A stretch of 64,000 nt of DNA from Bacteroidales bacterium (GCA_017443025.1 JAFSPG010000018.1:186001-250000), one strand, 5' to 3'; shown: positions 52,187 to 63,400, numbered from the stretch's first letter. Notes: a model not told the origin generated them from the letters alone. Numbers and translations are program-made.

Positions 52187-54634
52187 TCAATTATAAAGGA
52201 CGGTTAATTCGCCAAAGCGGACCATCGTATAATTTGGTGAGGTATACTTCTTTATGGTTCCTCCTTCCGGAGTTAGATAATCATTGTCGAGGGAAACGTT
52301 GGAGGCTGCTCGGATTCTAATCCACACGCTATTTTGTCCAAGCAGTGACACCGGTAGCGCAGTTACGTACTGATGGAGACCGGGGACGGAGAACCCACCT
52401 ACGACCGCCGCAGACCAGGTTACCACCGGATGCATGGCATAAATGTGGTCAATAGCCGTAAAGTTGCTGCCATCGGTGGAATACTCGACACGATACTGTG
52501 TAGGACCTTGGATATCATCCGTAGCTCCGCGAGAAGAACCTTGAGCTGCGCTCCAGACGAGAAGCATTGAATTACCCGACAAACCGGCGGTAGAGAAGTT
52601 CAGGCAGAACCAGGGAGCCGCAGACATATCGTCAATGTTGTCAGAGGCCCAGAAATAACCGCCGGTCTTCACGAATCCGAGCGCGGCATTCTTGACTTGG
52701 CCTTTATAGCGGCCGGAATATCCCGGACTTTCGAAATAGTTCGTGAGGTCGTTGAAATTAATGCTCGTCTGGACTGATCCGACATTGTACGTAATTGTTC
52801 CGTCAGTCTTTAAGCCAGAGGCTATTGCTGCATCGCCGTAAAGGGTGCTGTCGCCCCAACTGCCGTACCATGAGAATATAACTTTTGAGAAAGGCTCACC
52901 TACGGGTTCTATATCAGCCTCTGCCATCGGACGGAGCTGATATCTTCCAAGGTATCCATTCCTTGCCCACCTTGATATATCGGTATGTACAAGGATTCCT
53001 GTTACATTACATGTTCCCTGCGGGACTCCATTGCCATAACGGCGCCAGGTTACATTGTTATTAATCAGCAGGTTTATTTCTTTCCCGGCGGCATCAAACA
53101 TACTGCAAGGCGTAGTATCAAAAATCTGCGGAGAGGAATTGGACCCTGATTCATTAGTTTTGCTTCCCGCGGGATTAAGAGCACTTACAGGAGCCGAATA
53201 ACCGTCGTGGCAATTGGTGTAAGCCCCGTGCTTGAAGCTCATTTCCAGACCGGTAATCTTAACCAGAGTATAAATATCAGAATCATTTAATTCTGAAATG
53301 GTGAGTTCCCTTGGCGCGAGCTCCGCCTGTCCGTCAACTGAAAGACTTCCGGCGGTTACTCCTTCTATGGTATAACGTTCAGGGTCGGACTCTTTCTTGA
53401 TTGTAACTCCGTGAAGATCGAGTGTCAGCTTGTCTCCCTTGCGAAGAGTATTATCTTCCTTGGACACAAAGACCAGACGGAATCCTGACTTGCCATCGGC
53501 GCTTTGAATGTAAGCTGTTTTAGCATTAAGGTCTTTGTCGAGTGAAGAGGGGCTGAGGTTGGTAGCAGTCTCCATATTAGGAGATTCATTGTCTGATATT
53601 ATAACTCCCTCAATAGCTCCTTCCTCTGTAAAGATATAGCTGCCACTCTGGACAAGATTCTTTACGTCTTCAAATGAGAGTTGAGGAATTGCTCCCTTCT
53701 GGGTGAGAATATATGAGAAGGTTGCAGTAACTCCTTCGCCGTCGGTAAACGGGAAGGTCAACGTAGATGTGCGGCTATCCGCAGATGTATTCTCTTCGAG
53801 ATTTACCTGGAAAGCTGATGTCGTCTGGTCCCATGAAGAAATCTCGACCCAGTTTTCCGAAGAACCGGACGCGGCAAGAATCCTTTGAACATACGGAAGC
53901 AGGTTTGTCGTAACCGGCAGAGAAACCGTCGATGCAAGAGGGGAATATTTTGCACTGATGGACTCCTCTGAAAAACTTAGGAAAGGCGAACGGTCTTTCT
54001 GGATCAACTTCACTTTTGAGGTATGCTCCACATCCATCAGGTCAACATAAGAGATGGTGATAACAGCTTCTCGATCCTGGGCTTCGGTATCTGCCGAAAC
54101 TGTCATTGCCACAGCAGAACCTGTCAAGGTCACGCCGCTAAGCCACGAAACTTCGGTCCCTTCCTCAGACTGTACCTGTACGGTGATTTTTTCTGTCTCA
54201 GATTCCGGCAGATTAGTATAAAAAGGAATTTCACCCGAAGCGGCGTTTCTCGGCAACTCAATCTCGCCGGCCTGGAAATAAAGTTCTACGTCACCGATGC
54301 CGCTTTTTTGAACCAGTTCTACAATGCGGACATTTTTCCCTGCCGTAATTTTCAAAACGGCCTTGCGGGAAAGGCCCTCGTTGGCTTCATAGAAGAACAG
54401 AACCTGTCCGAGACCCGAGCCGGATGTGCTCTCTATGTGTGCCCAGTCAGCCCCTTCTGTCAGCGAAGCAGTCCAGGAGCCGTTCGCGTAGACAATAACG
54501 GGAGTACTGCCTTCGCTTGCATCGAGAACAAGCTTCTCGCTGGCAAGCGAAAGAGGATTGGAAAACTCAAATTCATCCTCACAGGCTACTGCAAGGAGCG
54601 CTATGAATAATACGTATAGTAAATGTCTTCTCAT
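52187..54634 (-). CDS. BACON/DUF5689-like lipoprotein, long paralogue
   Basis: This 815-residue lipoprotein has signal MRRHLLYVLFIALLAVAC (Cys18). Residues 30-320 contain about three BACON-type repeats (VIVYANGSWTASLTEGADW, KAVLKITAGKNVRIVELVQKSG and later copies). The DUF5689-like core has LVQSGSYIFTEEGAIEGVII and NNNVTWRRYGNGVPQGTCNV. The C-terminal sandwich ends LLGQNSVWIRIRAAS. It follows SusD with a 4-nt overlap, the position where surface glycan-binding proteins are usually found. It is therefore the best candidate for substrate capture on the cell surface. Confidence 0.82.
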   Translation of the reverse strand: MRRHLLYVLFIALLAVACEDEFEFSNPLSLASEKLVLDASEGSTPVIVYANGSWTASLTEGADWAHIESTSGSGLGQVLFFYEANEGLSRKAVLKITAGKNVRIVELVQKSGIGDVELYFQAGEIELPRNAASGEIPFYTNLPESETEKITVQVQSEEGTEVSWLSGVTLTGSAVAMTVSADTEAQDREAVITISYVDLMDVEHTSKVKLIQKDRSPFLSFSEESISAKYSPLASTVSLPVTTNLLPYVQRILAASGSSENWVEISSWDQTTSAFQVNLEENTSADSRTSTLTFPFTDGEGVTATFSYILTQKGAIPQLSFEDVKNLVQSGSYIFTEEGAIEGVIISDNESPNMETATNLSPSSLDKDLNAKTAYIQSADGKSGFRLVFVSKEDNTLRKGDKLTLDLHGVTIKKESDPERYTIEGVTAGSLSVDGQAELAPRELTISELNDSDIYTLVKITGLEMSFKHGAYTNCHDGYSAPVSALNPAGSKTNESGSNSSPQIFDTTPCSMFDAAGKEINLLINNNVTWRRYGNGVPQGTCNVTGILVHTDISRWARNGYLGRYQLRPMAEADIEPVGEPFSKVIFSWYGSWGDSTLYGDAAIASGLKTDGTITYNVGSVQTSINFNDLTNYFESPGYSGRYKGQVKNAALGFVKTGGYFWASDNIDDMSAAPWFCLNFSTAGLSGNSMLLVWSAAQGSSRGATDDIQGPTQYRVEYSTDGSNFTAIDHIYAMHPVVTWSAAVVGGFSVPGLHQYVTALPVSLLGQNSVWIRIRAASNVSLDNDYLTPEGGTIKKYTSPNYTMVRFGELTVLYN

Positions 54635-56118
54635 TGCTCGTATGCTTTATTGTCAAGGGCTCCCTCCGAGAGAGCTACTTCTGTGTCAGGGATAGGATAA
54701 TACTCGTGGCAGGGGCGGATATTGTCCTTTACCCTCTGATAATCGTTGAATTCATAGGTTCTCTTGAACCAGATGCCCCAGCGGACAAGGTCGAACTTAC
54801 GCTGGAATTCGCCCAAGAGCTCACGTCCGCGTTCCATCTGGATTTCATCCAGGAAACGGTCTGTGGTAGTATAGGTGTCTACCGTGCTGATTCCTGCGCG
54901 TGTCTTAACGGCATTCAGATGCGACATTGCTTTATCGCGCTCGCCTATGGCGTTGTAGCATTCAGCCATCATGAGCACCGCATCGGCGTAACGGAATACC
55001 GGATAGTTATTGCTATCGTGAGTGTTGATCATATTATAGCACCAGAACTTAGGGCCTGGCCAGCTACGGGTAAAGGCTTTGCCGTTCCATTCATAAACTA
55101 TCGCAAGCGAGCCGCGGCGGTCTCTTCCTCCTTTGATGAAAAGACCATTATGGAGATATGCATTGGGGCGCATGGGCTGCCATGCTATACATTCGTCTCC
55201 AAGCTCCGGAATCGGCACTCCGTTGAAGTTTGTGCCGGACTTGGGATAAGGCATCAGAATTGCGGCATAACTTGAGGAGTATTGGAGCCCTCCGGGAGTG
55301 TATGTGTGCTGAATCTCAAATATATCCTCCTTTGTGTTCTTTACTCCAAAGGCGATATCTTCAAGCGGATACGATGCTTCGGTAAGGTCACCGTAAACTT
55401 CTTCAAGGTCTTCAAGTGCGGAAATTGCCTTGCGCCACCAGTATTCTTCGTTTCCGGTATCGCGGCAAGCGTTCCACATGGCCATCTTGGCCAGTACCAT
55501 CTTTCCGAAAGCCCAGCCTGCCCTTTGAAGTCCAAGGTCATAGGTCCTGCCTTTAGGAAGAGCCCCGATGCAGGACTCAACCTCAGCAATCATGGTAGCC
55601 CTTGTATCAATAGCACTCATTCTGGGAAGATGGCGGACCCTGTCAAGAGCCTGACGGTCGGAAACATATTCCTCATAAAAAGGTACATCTCCGAAAAAAG
55701 AGGTCAGAATGTAATACCAGAAAGCCCGCATTACCGTTGCTTCTGCACAAAGAGGAGCCAGGTCCTCTTCTTCAAGACCGGAGTCATGCATCGCCCAAAG
55801 AGCATAATTGGCATTCCTGACACCGGCGTAGGCATATTCCCAAACCGTATTGCCAAAGCGGGCATTTGCAGGAGAAATGTCCAACTGTGCATCCTGTGTG
55901 GCCGATTGAATATGGAACAGATCTGTACATCCTTCAGTGGCAATACCAAAGGTATAAGAATATATGGTGTTTAGCGGACTGTACGTTGCAGTAACACAAG
56001 CATCAGCCTGCTGCAGCGTTTCCATATAGTCAGGAGTAACGAAAAAGTTCGACGGCTCTTTCAGGGAGCACGATGCTGCTGATACGACTGCAGCAAATAA
56101 TAAAACTATCCTTTTCAT
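54631..56118 (-). CDS. susD: SusD/RagB-family nutrient-binding lipoprotein
   Basis: This 495-residue lipoprotein (MKRIVLLFAAVVSAASC, Cys17) has the usual SusD pattern: TYSPLNTIYSYTFGIATEGC near the start, helical TPR-like repeats (EATVMRAFWYYILTSFFGDVP) and C-terminal FRYADAVLMMAECYNAIGERDKAMSHLNAVKTRAG, with ERGRELLGEFQRKFDLVRWG near the end. It caps the TonB-dependent transporter encoded 3 bp upstream and binds the substrate outside the cell. The aromatic residues of the binding site cannot be predicted from sequence alone. Confidence 0.95.
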   Translation of the reverse strand: MKRIVLLFAAVVSAASCSLKEPSNFFVTPDYMETLQQADACVTATYSPLNTIYSYTFGIATEGCTDLFHIQSATQDAQLDISPANARFGNTVWEYAYAGVRNANYALWAMHDSGLEEEDLAPLCAEATVMRAFWYYILTSFFGDVPFYEEYVSDRQALDRVRHLPRMSAIDTRATMIAEVESCIGALPKGRTYDLGLQRAGWAFGKMVLAKMAMWNACRDTGNEEYWWRKAISALEDLEEVYGDLTEASYPLEDIAFGVKNTKEDIFEIQHTYTPGGLQYSSSYAAILMPYPKSGTNFNGVPIPELGDECIAWQPMRPNAYLHNGLFIKGGRDRRGSLAIVYEWNGKAFTRSWPGPKFWCYNMINTHDSNNYPVFRYADAVLMMAECYNAIGERDKAMSHLNAVKTRAGISTVDTYTTTDRFLDEIQMERGRELLGEFQRKFDLVRWGIWFKRTYEFNDYQRVKDNIRPCHEYYPIPDTEVALSEGALDNKAYEQ

Positions 56119-56121
56119 ACA

Positions 56122-59100
56122 CTAGTACCTGATTTGAACGGAGAAAACAAATTTTCGGGCCTTTGGATAGGCGCCTACATCCATACGGCGGATTTTAGAG
56201 CCTGAGGCATCGCTTGATACGTCCGGATCAAAGCCGTTGTAATGTTTGAACAGAAGCAAATTGTTCCCGGAGACGGTGAATACGATATCTTTCAGGAAAC
56301 TCTTTTTCCCCATGTTGAGCGTATAACTCAGGCTTACGTCCTGAAGTCGCAGATAGCTGGCATCGTAAACCATGAAGTCGCTCGGAACAGCCGTCTCGTA
56401 GTTTCCCGCGCGCGGAATATTTGAATCGGGATTCTTGATCGGATGCCAGGCGTTAAGCATAAAGCGATACTGGTTTGTATAGATACCGCCCGCCATATAG
56501 AACATGGAGTAGTTGAATATCTTTCCGCCGAGACTGTATGTCCAATACATGTTCAGCTTGAAATTCTTGTAGCGGAAAGTATTGTTGAGACCTCCGTAAA
56601 TGTACGGATCCGCATTACCGAGATAGCAAAGGTCGCTCTGGTTAAGAACTCCGTCGTGGTTTACGTCCACATATCTGGGGAGACCGAGTTCCCTGGCGGC
56701 AGTCTGACCGGCATAAGCGTGAGTGATGTTGTTTTTGTCAATCTCAGCCTGATTGTGCCATACTCCCGCATAATGGAAGCCCCAGAGAGCATTCAGGGGG
56801 TATCCTTTAACATATCCGAGCATCATATATGGATTATTGCTCGGGGATTTATAGACGGAAACGAAGTCTTCAGTTCCTACGCTGAGAACTCGCTGGTCGT
56901 TATGCGAAATGGTAAAGGAGCTGCTCCATGTGAAATCCTTTTTGACAATGTTTCTGGTTTCAACCGTCAGCTCAAGTCCTTTGTTGGAGGTTTTCCCGAG
57001 GTTCTGCAGGACGGATGAATATCCGGTGCTCTTTGGAACGGAAACGTTCAGTAGAAGGTTTCTCGTGCGGGAATCGTAAGCCTCGGCGGTAATGGAAAGA
57101 CGATTGTTGAAGAACTTTCCGGTAATGCCAACGTTGAACAAAGTGGTTGTTTCCCAGGTAAGGTTAGGATTCGAGATTCTGGAAGGGCGATAAGACGTAA
57201 CCCTTGAGCCGTCAATCAAGGCCCCTGTAAACGATGTTACTGCCGGCTGGGAAAGGAAATATCCGATAGCGTCATTACCCGTCTGACCAACACTCATTCT
57301 AATTGACAATTCATCCACCCAAGTGGCCTTTTTCATAAAGTCCTCGTTATGGATGTTCCACTTGGCGGAGGCGGAAGGGAAGAAACCCCATTTCCTGTCG
57401 CTTGCAAAGTTGGAGGCTCCGTCAAGACGGCCGGTCAGGGTCAGATAGTAGCGTTTCATGTAATTGTAGTTGGCCCTGGCAATTACAGATGCCGTCGATT
57501 TATATCTCCCGTATGAATTGATGGAATATGTTTCCTTGTCCTGTACGGCGCCGAGGTCGTTCCATGTCATACTGTCCACCAGATATCCTTTGCCGCTTAC
57601 GCTCATTCTGGTATAATCAATGATGAAGCCGGTAAAGCCGAGCAATGCGTCAAGATGATGAGTCTTCTTCCAGTCTTTCTTGACATTGAAACTCGCCTCG
57701 AATGTATGGTGATACTCAGGTAGTGATTCCTGATAGGCGTCACCGCCTTCGCGGCCCTGCTTGGCGGGAAGGGTTGACTTGCTGTATGTAAATCTCTGAC
57801 GATCAAACTGCAGGAAGTTATACTGAGTCTTGAACATAAGCCATGGAGTAATATCCGCTTCTGCCCAGATTGTCTGGCTGTTCGCAAATCTCCTGTAGTA
57901 GTCAGTTTTGTTCTCGATTAACGATACCGGGGTGTTGATGACGCCTCCATCATAATAGAGCGGATTGTAATTATCCCGCTCCCCGATGATAGGAGAAAGA
58001 TACATAGCCGAATTCCACCAGGCTGTTCCTCCGATTGTAGTAAGAGGGTTTTCGGTCTTGCGATAAGTGAAATTCATCTTGTAGCCCACCTTCAGCCAGG
58101 GGAACATCTGATGATTAATCGAGAAAGTGTTCGTAAATCTCTTCTCTCCCGTTTTCTTCATGATACCCTCGTTGTCGGTATATCCGGCCGAGAAGAAATA
58201 CTTGGTTTTCTGACCGCCGCCACTGACGGAAAGGTAGTAGCTCTGATAAGGAGCAACTCTCGTAATGGCATCTATCCAGTCAGTTCCTTTACCATAGGAA
58301 AGGGGATCCGGAATAGAACCCGTTCCTACGGGTTTTGTAGTATCCCATCCGTATCTGAAAAAGTTGTAATCGATACGATACAACGCGAACTCCGAGGCGT
58401 TCATGATGTCGGGCTTGAACGGCAGTACGGAAACGCCGGCTGTAGCCTTAAAGGTAATATTCGGTTTGGATGCAGCCTGTGACGTTCCGGCCTTGGTGGT
58501 GATAAGAATTACGCCATTGGCTCCCCTTGCTCCATAAATTGCGGTTGAGGAAGCATCTTTCAAAACGGAAATATCTTCGATGTCGGCCGGATTTATATCG
58601 TTCAGGTCGCTGACGGCATCCATAACCCCATCTACAACGATAAGAGGTTCGTTGGAGGCCTCAATAGAACGAGTACCGCGAATTCTTATGGACGTTGCCG
58701 CTCCAGGCTCACCGGAAGTACTCATAATATCGGCTCCGGCAATTTTGCCCTGCATTGCCTGGTCAACGGAAGTCACAGGAGATTCGCGAATCTCACCCAT
58801 CTTCACGTTGGAAATGGAACCGGTCAGGTCTTCTCGTCTTACGGAACCGTATCCGATAGCCACCGCTTCGTCAAGCGTATTTGCAGCATCGGGCTGAAGA
58901 ACGACATCGATTCTGCTGCGGCCGGCAACTTTTTCTGCGACATCCTTCATTCCGAGGAAATGGAAAGTCAGAACGTCTGTCGACTGGCAAGTGATTTTGT
59001 AACGGCCTTCGACATCGGCCATCGCCGTGGATTTCGGAGCTCCGTCTGCTCCGGGAACTACAATGAATGTTCCGGCCAGCGGTTCTCCGTCAGTGCCTAC

Positions 59101-59184
59101 CACACGGCCTTCGACCTCCAGCGTTTGAGCTTGGGAAAAAATGGCCGTCAGCATCAGTGCGAGCACGGAAAGTATTTTTTTCAT
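56122..59184 (-). CDS. susC: SusC/RagA-family TonB-dependent transporter
   Basis: The ATG at 59184 gives 1020 residues with a signal peptide (MKKILSVLALMLTAIFSQAQ). Residues 22-105 form a carboxypeptidase-regulatory-like domain (GRVVGTDGEPLAGTFIVVPG). The plug follows (DEAVAIGYGSVRREDLTGSI, RIRGTRSIEASNEPLIVVDG, LKDASSTAIYGARGANGVILITTK) and then a 22-strand barrel to the C-terminal aromatic (FVFSVQIRY). It imports the bound substrate using TonB energy. A -7 element and a 14-bp palindrome lie in the leader. With SusD it defines the locus as a utilisation locus. Confidence 0.97.
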   Translation of the reverse strand: MKKILSVLALMLTAIFSQAQTLEVEGRVVGTDGEPLAGTFIVVPGADGAPKSTAMADVEGRYKITCQSTDVLTFHFLGMKDVAEKVAGRSRIDVVLQPDAANTLDEAVAIGYGSVRREDLTGSISNVKMGEIRESPVTSVDQAMQGKIAGADIMSTSGEPGAATSIRIRGTRSIEASNEPLIVVDGVMDAVSDLNDINPADIEDISVLKDASSTAIYGARGANGVILITTKAGTSQAASKPNITFKATAGVSVLPFKPDIMNASEFALYRIDYNFFRYGWDTTKPVGTGSIPDPLSYGKGTDWIDAITRVAPYQSYYLSVSGGGQKTKYFFSAGYTDNEGIMKKTGEKRFTNTFSINHQMFPWLKVGYKMNFTYRKTENPLTTIGGTAWWNSAMYLSPIIGERDNYNPLYYDGGVINTPVSLIENKTDYYRRFANSQTIWAEADITPWLMFKTQYNFLQFDRQRFTYSKSTLPAKQGREGGDAYQESLPEYHHTFEASFNVKKDWKKTHHLDALLGFTGFIIDYTRMSVSGKGYLVDSMTWNDLGAVQDKETYSINSYGRYKSTASVIARANYNYMKRYYLTLTGRLDGASNFASDRKWGFFPSASAKWNIHNEDFMKKATWVDELSIRMSVGQTGNDAIGYFLSQPAVTSFTGALIDGSRVTSYRPSRISNPNLTWETTTLFNVGITGKFFNNRLSITAEAYDSRTRNLLLNVSVPKSTGYSSVLQNLGKTSNKGLELTVETRNIVKKDFTWSSSFTISHNDQRVLSVGTEDFVSVYKSPSNNPYMMLGYVKGYPLNALWGFHYAGVWHNQAEIDKNNITHAYAGQTAARELGLPRYVDVNHDGVLNQSDLCYLGNADPYIYGGLNNTFRYKNFKLNMYWTYSLGGKIFNYSMFYMAGGIYTNQYRFMLNAWHPIKNPDSNIPRAGNYETAVPSDFMVYDASYLRLQDVSLSYTLNMGKKSFLKDIVFTVSGNNLLLFKHYNGFDPDVSSDASGSKIRRMDVGAYPKARKFVFSVQIRY

Positions 59185-59190
59185 GTGCGT

Positions 59191-59216
59191 AATTGTTAAC
59201 AATTAGCGCAAAGTTA
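59191..59216 (-). promoter_or_regulatory. susC -7 element and leader palindrome
   Basis: TAACTTTG on the minus strand (59209-59216) is followed by the perfect palindrome AATTGTTAACAATT (59191-59204), which ends 7 bp before the susC ATG. The -33 element is weak (TTTC), consistent with a regulated promoter. Confidence 0.5.
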
Positions 59217-59271
59217 CTCTCTCGTACGTGCCCCGCGGGAAAGGAAAGTACCTAAAAAGGATAAAAACGTT

Positions 59272-60303
59272 TCAAATGCCTATAGGATAACCAAGAATCG
59301 GGATTCCGTCAGCACCCCAGGAAGCAGGCTGCATCCGACAAGAACGGTTATCCACGGCGTGCATATCAGAAAAACGGGACTTCCCGTTATAAAGGATGAA
59401 CAAGCTTCCGTCTTTTTGGAAAAAGCTAAGGTGACCTGGACCCAGGACTCCAGTTTCTTCGCTTTTTGAAAAGACGGGCTCGCTCTGTTTGTGCCAGGAG
59501 GAAGGGCTCAGGGGATCCGCGTCAGAAGATGCTATCAAAAGCCCCTCGCAGTAGTATGACGTGTAAGTTTCGCTGGCAGCGTAATACACAAGAAGGCGAG
59601 TTGAATCCCTCGAATACAGGAAGGCCGGACCTTCGTTTACATAGACTGGCGATGAAGTTGACGTACCGTCTTCGTCTATCCACTGGCACTCCCATTCATA
59701 TTCCGGAGACGAAATAATAACCTTTGGAGTATCAAGAGTCCACGGATTGCTCATACCGGCAATGTATATGCTCCACTTGGAAATATCCCCTGGTATCGTA
59801 GACTCCGTGCCGGACCACAGGAGGTATCTTTTACCTTTATGAGAAAATGTCGTCGGGTGTATATCTTTTGCATTTCCCGTATTAATCCAGCCGATCATCT
59901 TAAAAGACCCGCTTAAAGGGTCATCCTCAGGATTCTCCATTACATATATATGGCGCACATCACTTCCGGTACCGGCGTCAGAACTGAAATAAAGATACCA
60001 TTTGCCATCTATTCTATGGAGCTGCGGGGCGGATATGTGATAAACGTCACCGGGCGAAAAAATAACATGTTCACTTGATTTGGATATCTCCGCCAATCTG
60101 TCAGCCGTCCAGATGGATATATGGTCATTCATTGTCTGGGTATAATAGTAATGACCGTTATGGAATATCAAATACGGAGAAGAGCCCGATTGAAATATAG
60201 GATTGACAAAAGCCTCATCCTCACCGGACGGACGAACTGAGCCCCGACCAAAGCAAGACGCTACCAATAAAGTGACTACGAGTAATGTGGCGTTTTTAAT
60301 CAT
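59272..60303 (-). CDS. GH43-like lipoprotein (possible altered catalytic base)
   Basis: This 343-residue lipoprotein (MIKNATLLVVTLLVASC, Cys17) has a five-bladed propeller pattern of glycoside hydrolase family 43: SPYLIFHNGHYYYT at the N-terminus, HISAPQLHRIDGKWYLYFSSD, and VNEGPAFLYSRDSTRLLVYYAAS with the probable acid glutamate. In active enzymes the first motif is usually A-D-P with the Asp as base; here the matching residues are GSSP. It may therefore be inactive, use another residue or act as a binding protein. It is the first gene before susC (87 bp upstream) and divergent from the regulator gene. Confidence 0.75.
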   Translation of the reverse strand: MIKNATLLVVTLLVASCFGRGSVRPSGEDEAFVNPIFQSGSSPYLIFHNGHYYYTQTMNDHISIWTADRLAEISKSSEHVIFSPGDVYHISAPQLHRIDGKWYLYFSSDAGTGSDVRHIYVMENPEDDPLSGSFKMIGWINTGNAKDIHPTTFSHKGKRYLLWSGTESTIPGDISKWSIYIAGMSNPWTLDTPKVIISSPEYEWECQWIDEDGTSTSSPVYVNEGPAFLYSRDSTRLLVYYAASETYTSYYCEGLLIASSDADPLSPSSWHKQSEPVFSKSEETGVLGPGHLSFFQKDGSLFILYNGKSRFSDMHAVDNRSCRMQPASWGADGIPILGYPIGI

Positions 60304-60412
60304 ACCGTACGAATTTAATCAATAATTGCGATTCCTCCTAAGTGCTGTATGATTTTTTCTTTTTTTGGTTAAAGATTATCCTTTTCTGCCGCCGATTCTC
60401 GGATTGTTTGAC

Positions 60413-60420
60413 TAACTTTG
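60413..60420 (+). promoter_or_regulatory. -7 element directly before the regulator ATG
   Basis: TAACTTTG ends 5 bp before the ATG at 60426. If used, the transcript would be leaderless or nearly so. No strong TTTG is seen at -33. Confidence 0.4.
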
Positions 60421-60425
60421 TTCTA

Positions 60426-63400
60426 ATGAGAAAGACGCTTCTAATACTGATATTATTGTATCCTTTTGCAGCAAAGGCTATTACACCCGATACGCCCGAA
60501 ATACTGTTGTCCGAGACTGACGGTTTGTCCGACAACAGGGTAAACTGCTGCATTCAGGATTCACGTGGATTTATTTGGATAGGCACAGCTACGGGCCTGG
60601 ATTTATATGACGGACAGACCTTTCAACCGTTTGGCAGGGCAACGTACAGCTTGCTTGAGGCAGACGGAAAGATATGGGCCGGCACCGATAAGGGGATATG
60701 GAACTTTTCCGTAGAAGACGGAGAATTTCATCCATTTGAAACAGTAACAAAATATGGCGTTAACATTATAAGCCGCGTAAATACACTGGCAATTACCGAC
60801 GGCTCAGTCATCTGGATCGGGACAGAAGGACAGGGCTTATTCATATATAATACACACAACGGAACCCTTACTCAACATAGCGTCAATCATCCGTTTATCA
60901 AGAAGATCTCAGAAGTTGAAGAGGGGCGCGTGGTCGTAGTCGACCGCAACGGCTCGCAATTCTTGTATGGCTCGCGCGGAGGATATCTTAAACAAACCAA
61001 TGATTATCAGATCCACGGAAACGGCTCTCTTGTCGACCGCGAGGGGAACCGATGGGTCCCGACTGCCGACCGGGGTTTAATAAAAATTTCCGGCAAAGAA
61101 TCCGGATTGGCAAAATTCCGCTTCCCCGATGGGGTTCATCAGGATACTTACATCCCTATAGCCGAAGATTATGACGGGCATTTTTTCATTGGCATCAAGG
61201 ATAAGCTTTATCTGCTGAAGCGCGGCGAAACGACAATCAGCCAGCACATTGATGTTCCATGCTCCGGGCAGATAACCAGACTACTAAGCGCTCCTGAAGG
61301 ATTATGGATTGGCACCGATACTGACGGTGTGTATAGGTATTCCTGCGACAGTCGCTCATTCAGCCACTATCCAACAGGCGGAGCAATCCATTCCTTGTAC
61401 AAGGCGGCTTCCGGCGAACTGTTTGTCGGGACAGACCTTGGTCTGCTTTCTTGTACTCCCGACAAGAATTATCTTTCCCCGACACTCAACAAGAAGAGCA
61501 TTAAAATTATTTTCGATGGAGAGCAGCATCACGACGCTTCTCTCAAAGAGTTCGAATTGGTATCACAAAGTGCCGTGGTGGCCATGTGCGAAGACGGCGG
61601 GCACTATCTATACCTGTCAACTTCGAACAGAGGCATATTCAGGATGGACCTCATTACCAGAGGATGGGAGCACCTCGTTTCTTCCCGCAGCGGAAGCGAT
61701 GCTCTTCCATGGCAAAAGATAACATCGCTATTCAAGTGCCATAATGGTATTATCTGGGCCGGCACTGACGGTGAAGGCTTATGGTCCCTTCGTCCTGAAT
61801 GTACAGCCTTTTCAAAATACCATCTGGCGGCGAGAAGACTTCAGGATAGTAGCATCTATGACTTGACCGAAGACGATAATGGAAATCTTTGGATTTGTTC
61901 CTCGTCCGGCCTGTGGCAGCTGAACCCTGAAAACGAATCCGTTTCCCTTGTCAACTTAAAAGCCTCTTCTATAACACGTACGGTTGATGGAAAGTTATAT
62001 CTGGGACAGGATGATGCTATAATTTCCTTCTCCCCGGAAGATGCTATCAGGAAACCTGACAAGACCTTCACCGTAATAAGGGAAATGTCCGTCGGCGAAC
62101 AAGCGTTTTTTATTCCACCAGGAGGAAGACATATCCGGTTGTCGTACAAGAATAACAGTTTTTCCATCCGTCTTGCCGAGCTGGCTTTTGCCAATCAGAA
62201 TCAGCATTTATATTCCTGGATGCTACAGGGTTTCGACAATGAATGGAATGCGCCTTCTCTGTCTCCGATAGCAACCTATACCAAGGTGCCGCCAGGTGAA
62301 TACGTCTTTATGGTACAGGGCTCCAATGATACAGTACGAATCAGCATTTCTTCTCCATGGTGGAAATCACACATTGCAATCGCAGCTTTCGTACTCATAA
62401 TAATTGCCGGAATGGTATCCCTGTTCTTTTTTGGAAAAAACAGGCTGGAAAAGAGATACTCAGACCTGATGAAGAAGCGGGAAGAAGAGAGGGAAAAAGC
62501 TCTATACAAACAAAAAATCCGTTTCTTTATGGGGCTGGTCCACGAAATTCGCACCCCTCTTACCTTAATCCGGCTCCAACACGAAAAAGACAGCAGGAGT
62601 ACGAACGACACCATTACCCGCAACCTCAATTATATGCAGGATACCATAAACAAGATTCTGACATATGACAAGCAGGCTTCCGGGAACATCAACGTTCTTA
62701 TGACACGAATGGATTTGCGCGACGTAGTTTCCTCCGTTGCCGGATCGTTTGTTGACAGCGCATCTTCGGAAGGGATAAAACTGGATACAGTCATTGGCGA
62801 AACCCCAGTAATTGTCTCCGCAGATGAAGATATGGTCACTAAAATCTTGACCAACCTCCTGTCCAACGCCTTGAAATATACCAAAGACCGCATATCGGTG
62901 AGCGTCCACGAAGAGGAAGAGAATGCAGTAGTGGTAGTCACTGATAATGGTCCTGGTGTAAAAAAGGATCAGCAGGAGAAGATTTTCGAAATGTTCTACA
63001 CTTCTCCTGACAATCCGGTCGCAGAGACTTCCGGAATCGGAGTAGGCCTCGCCTACGCCCGTCAGCTGGCAGAAGCCAATCACGGAAAACTGTCCGTAGA
63101 AGACGCTGTCACGGAAGGTGCTTCATTTGTATTCCGTCTTCCTTTGGTAAAGAATCAATCCGCCGTTGACAATGATGCCAAACCAGCATTATTGCCATCA
63201 AGTGAACGGATAAAAGTACTGGTGGTTGAGGACAATCGTGAGCTTCGCGAGACCCTTAGAAACGAATTATCGGCGTGGTACGATATTCTTACGGCGAAAA
63301 ACGGTGAAGACGCCTTCAATATGGTCAGGAAAGAAGCAGTAGATGTCATTATAAGCGACGTGATGATGCCTATAATGGACGGTTTCGAACTGTGTCGGAA

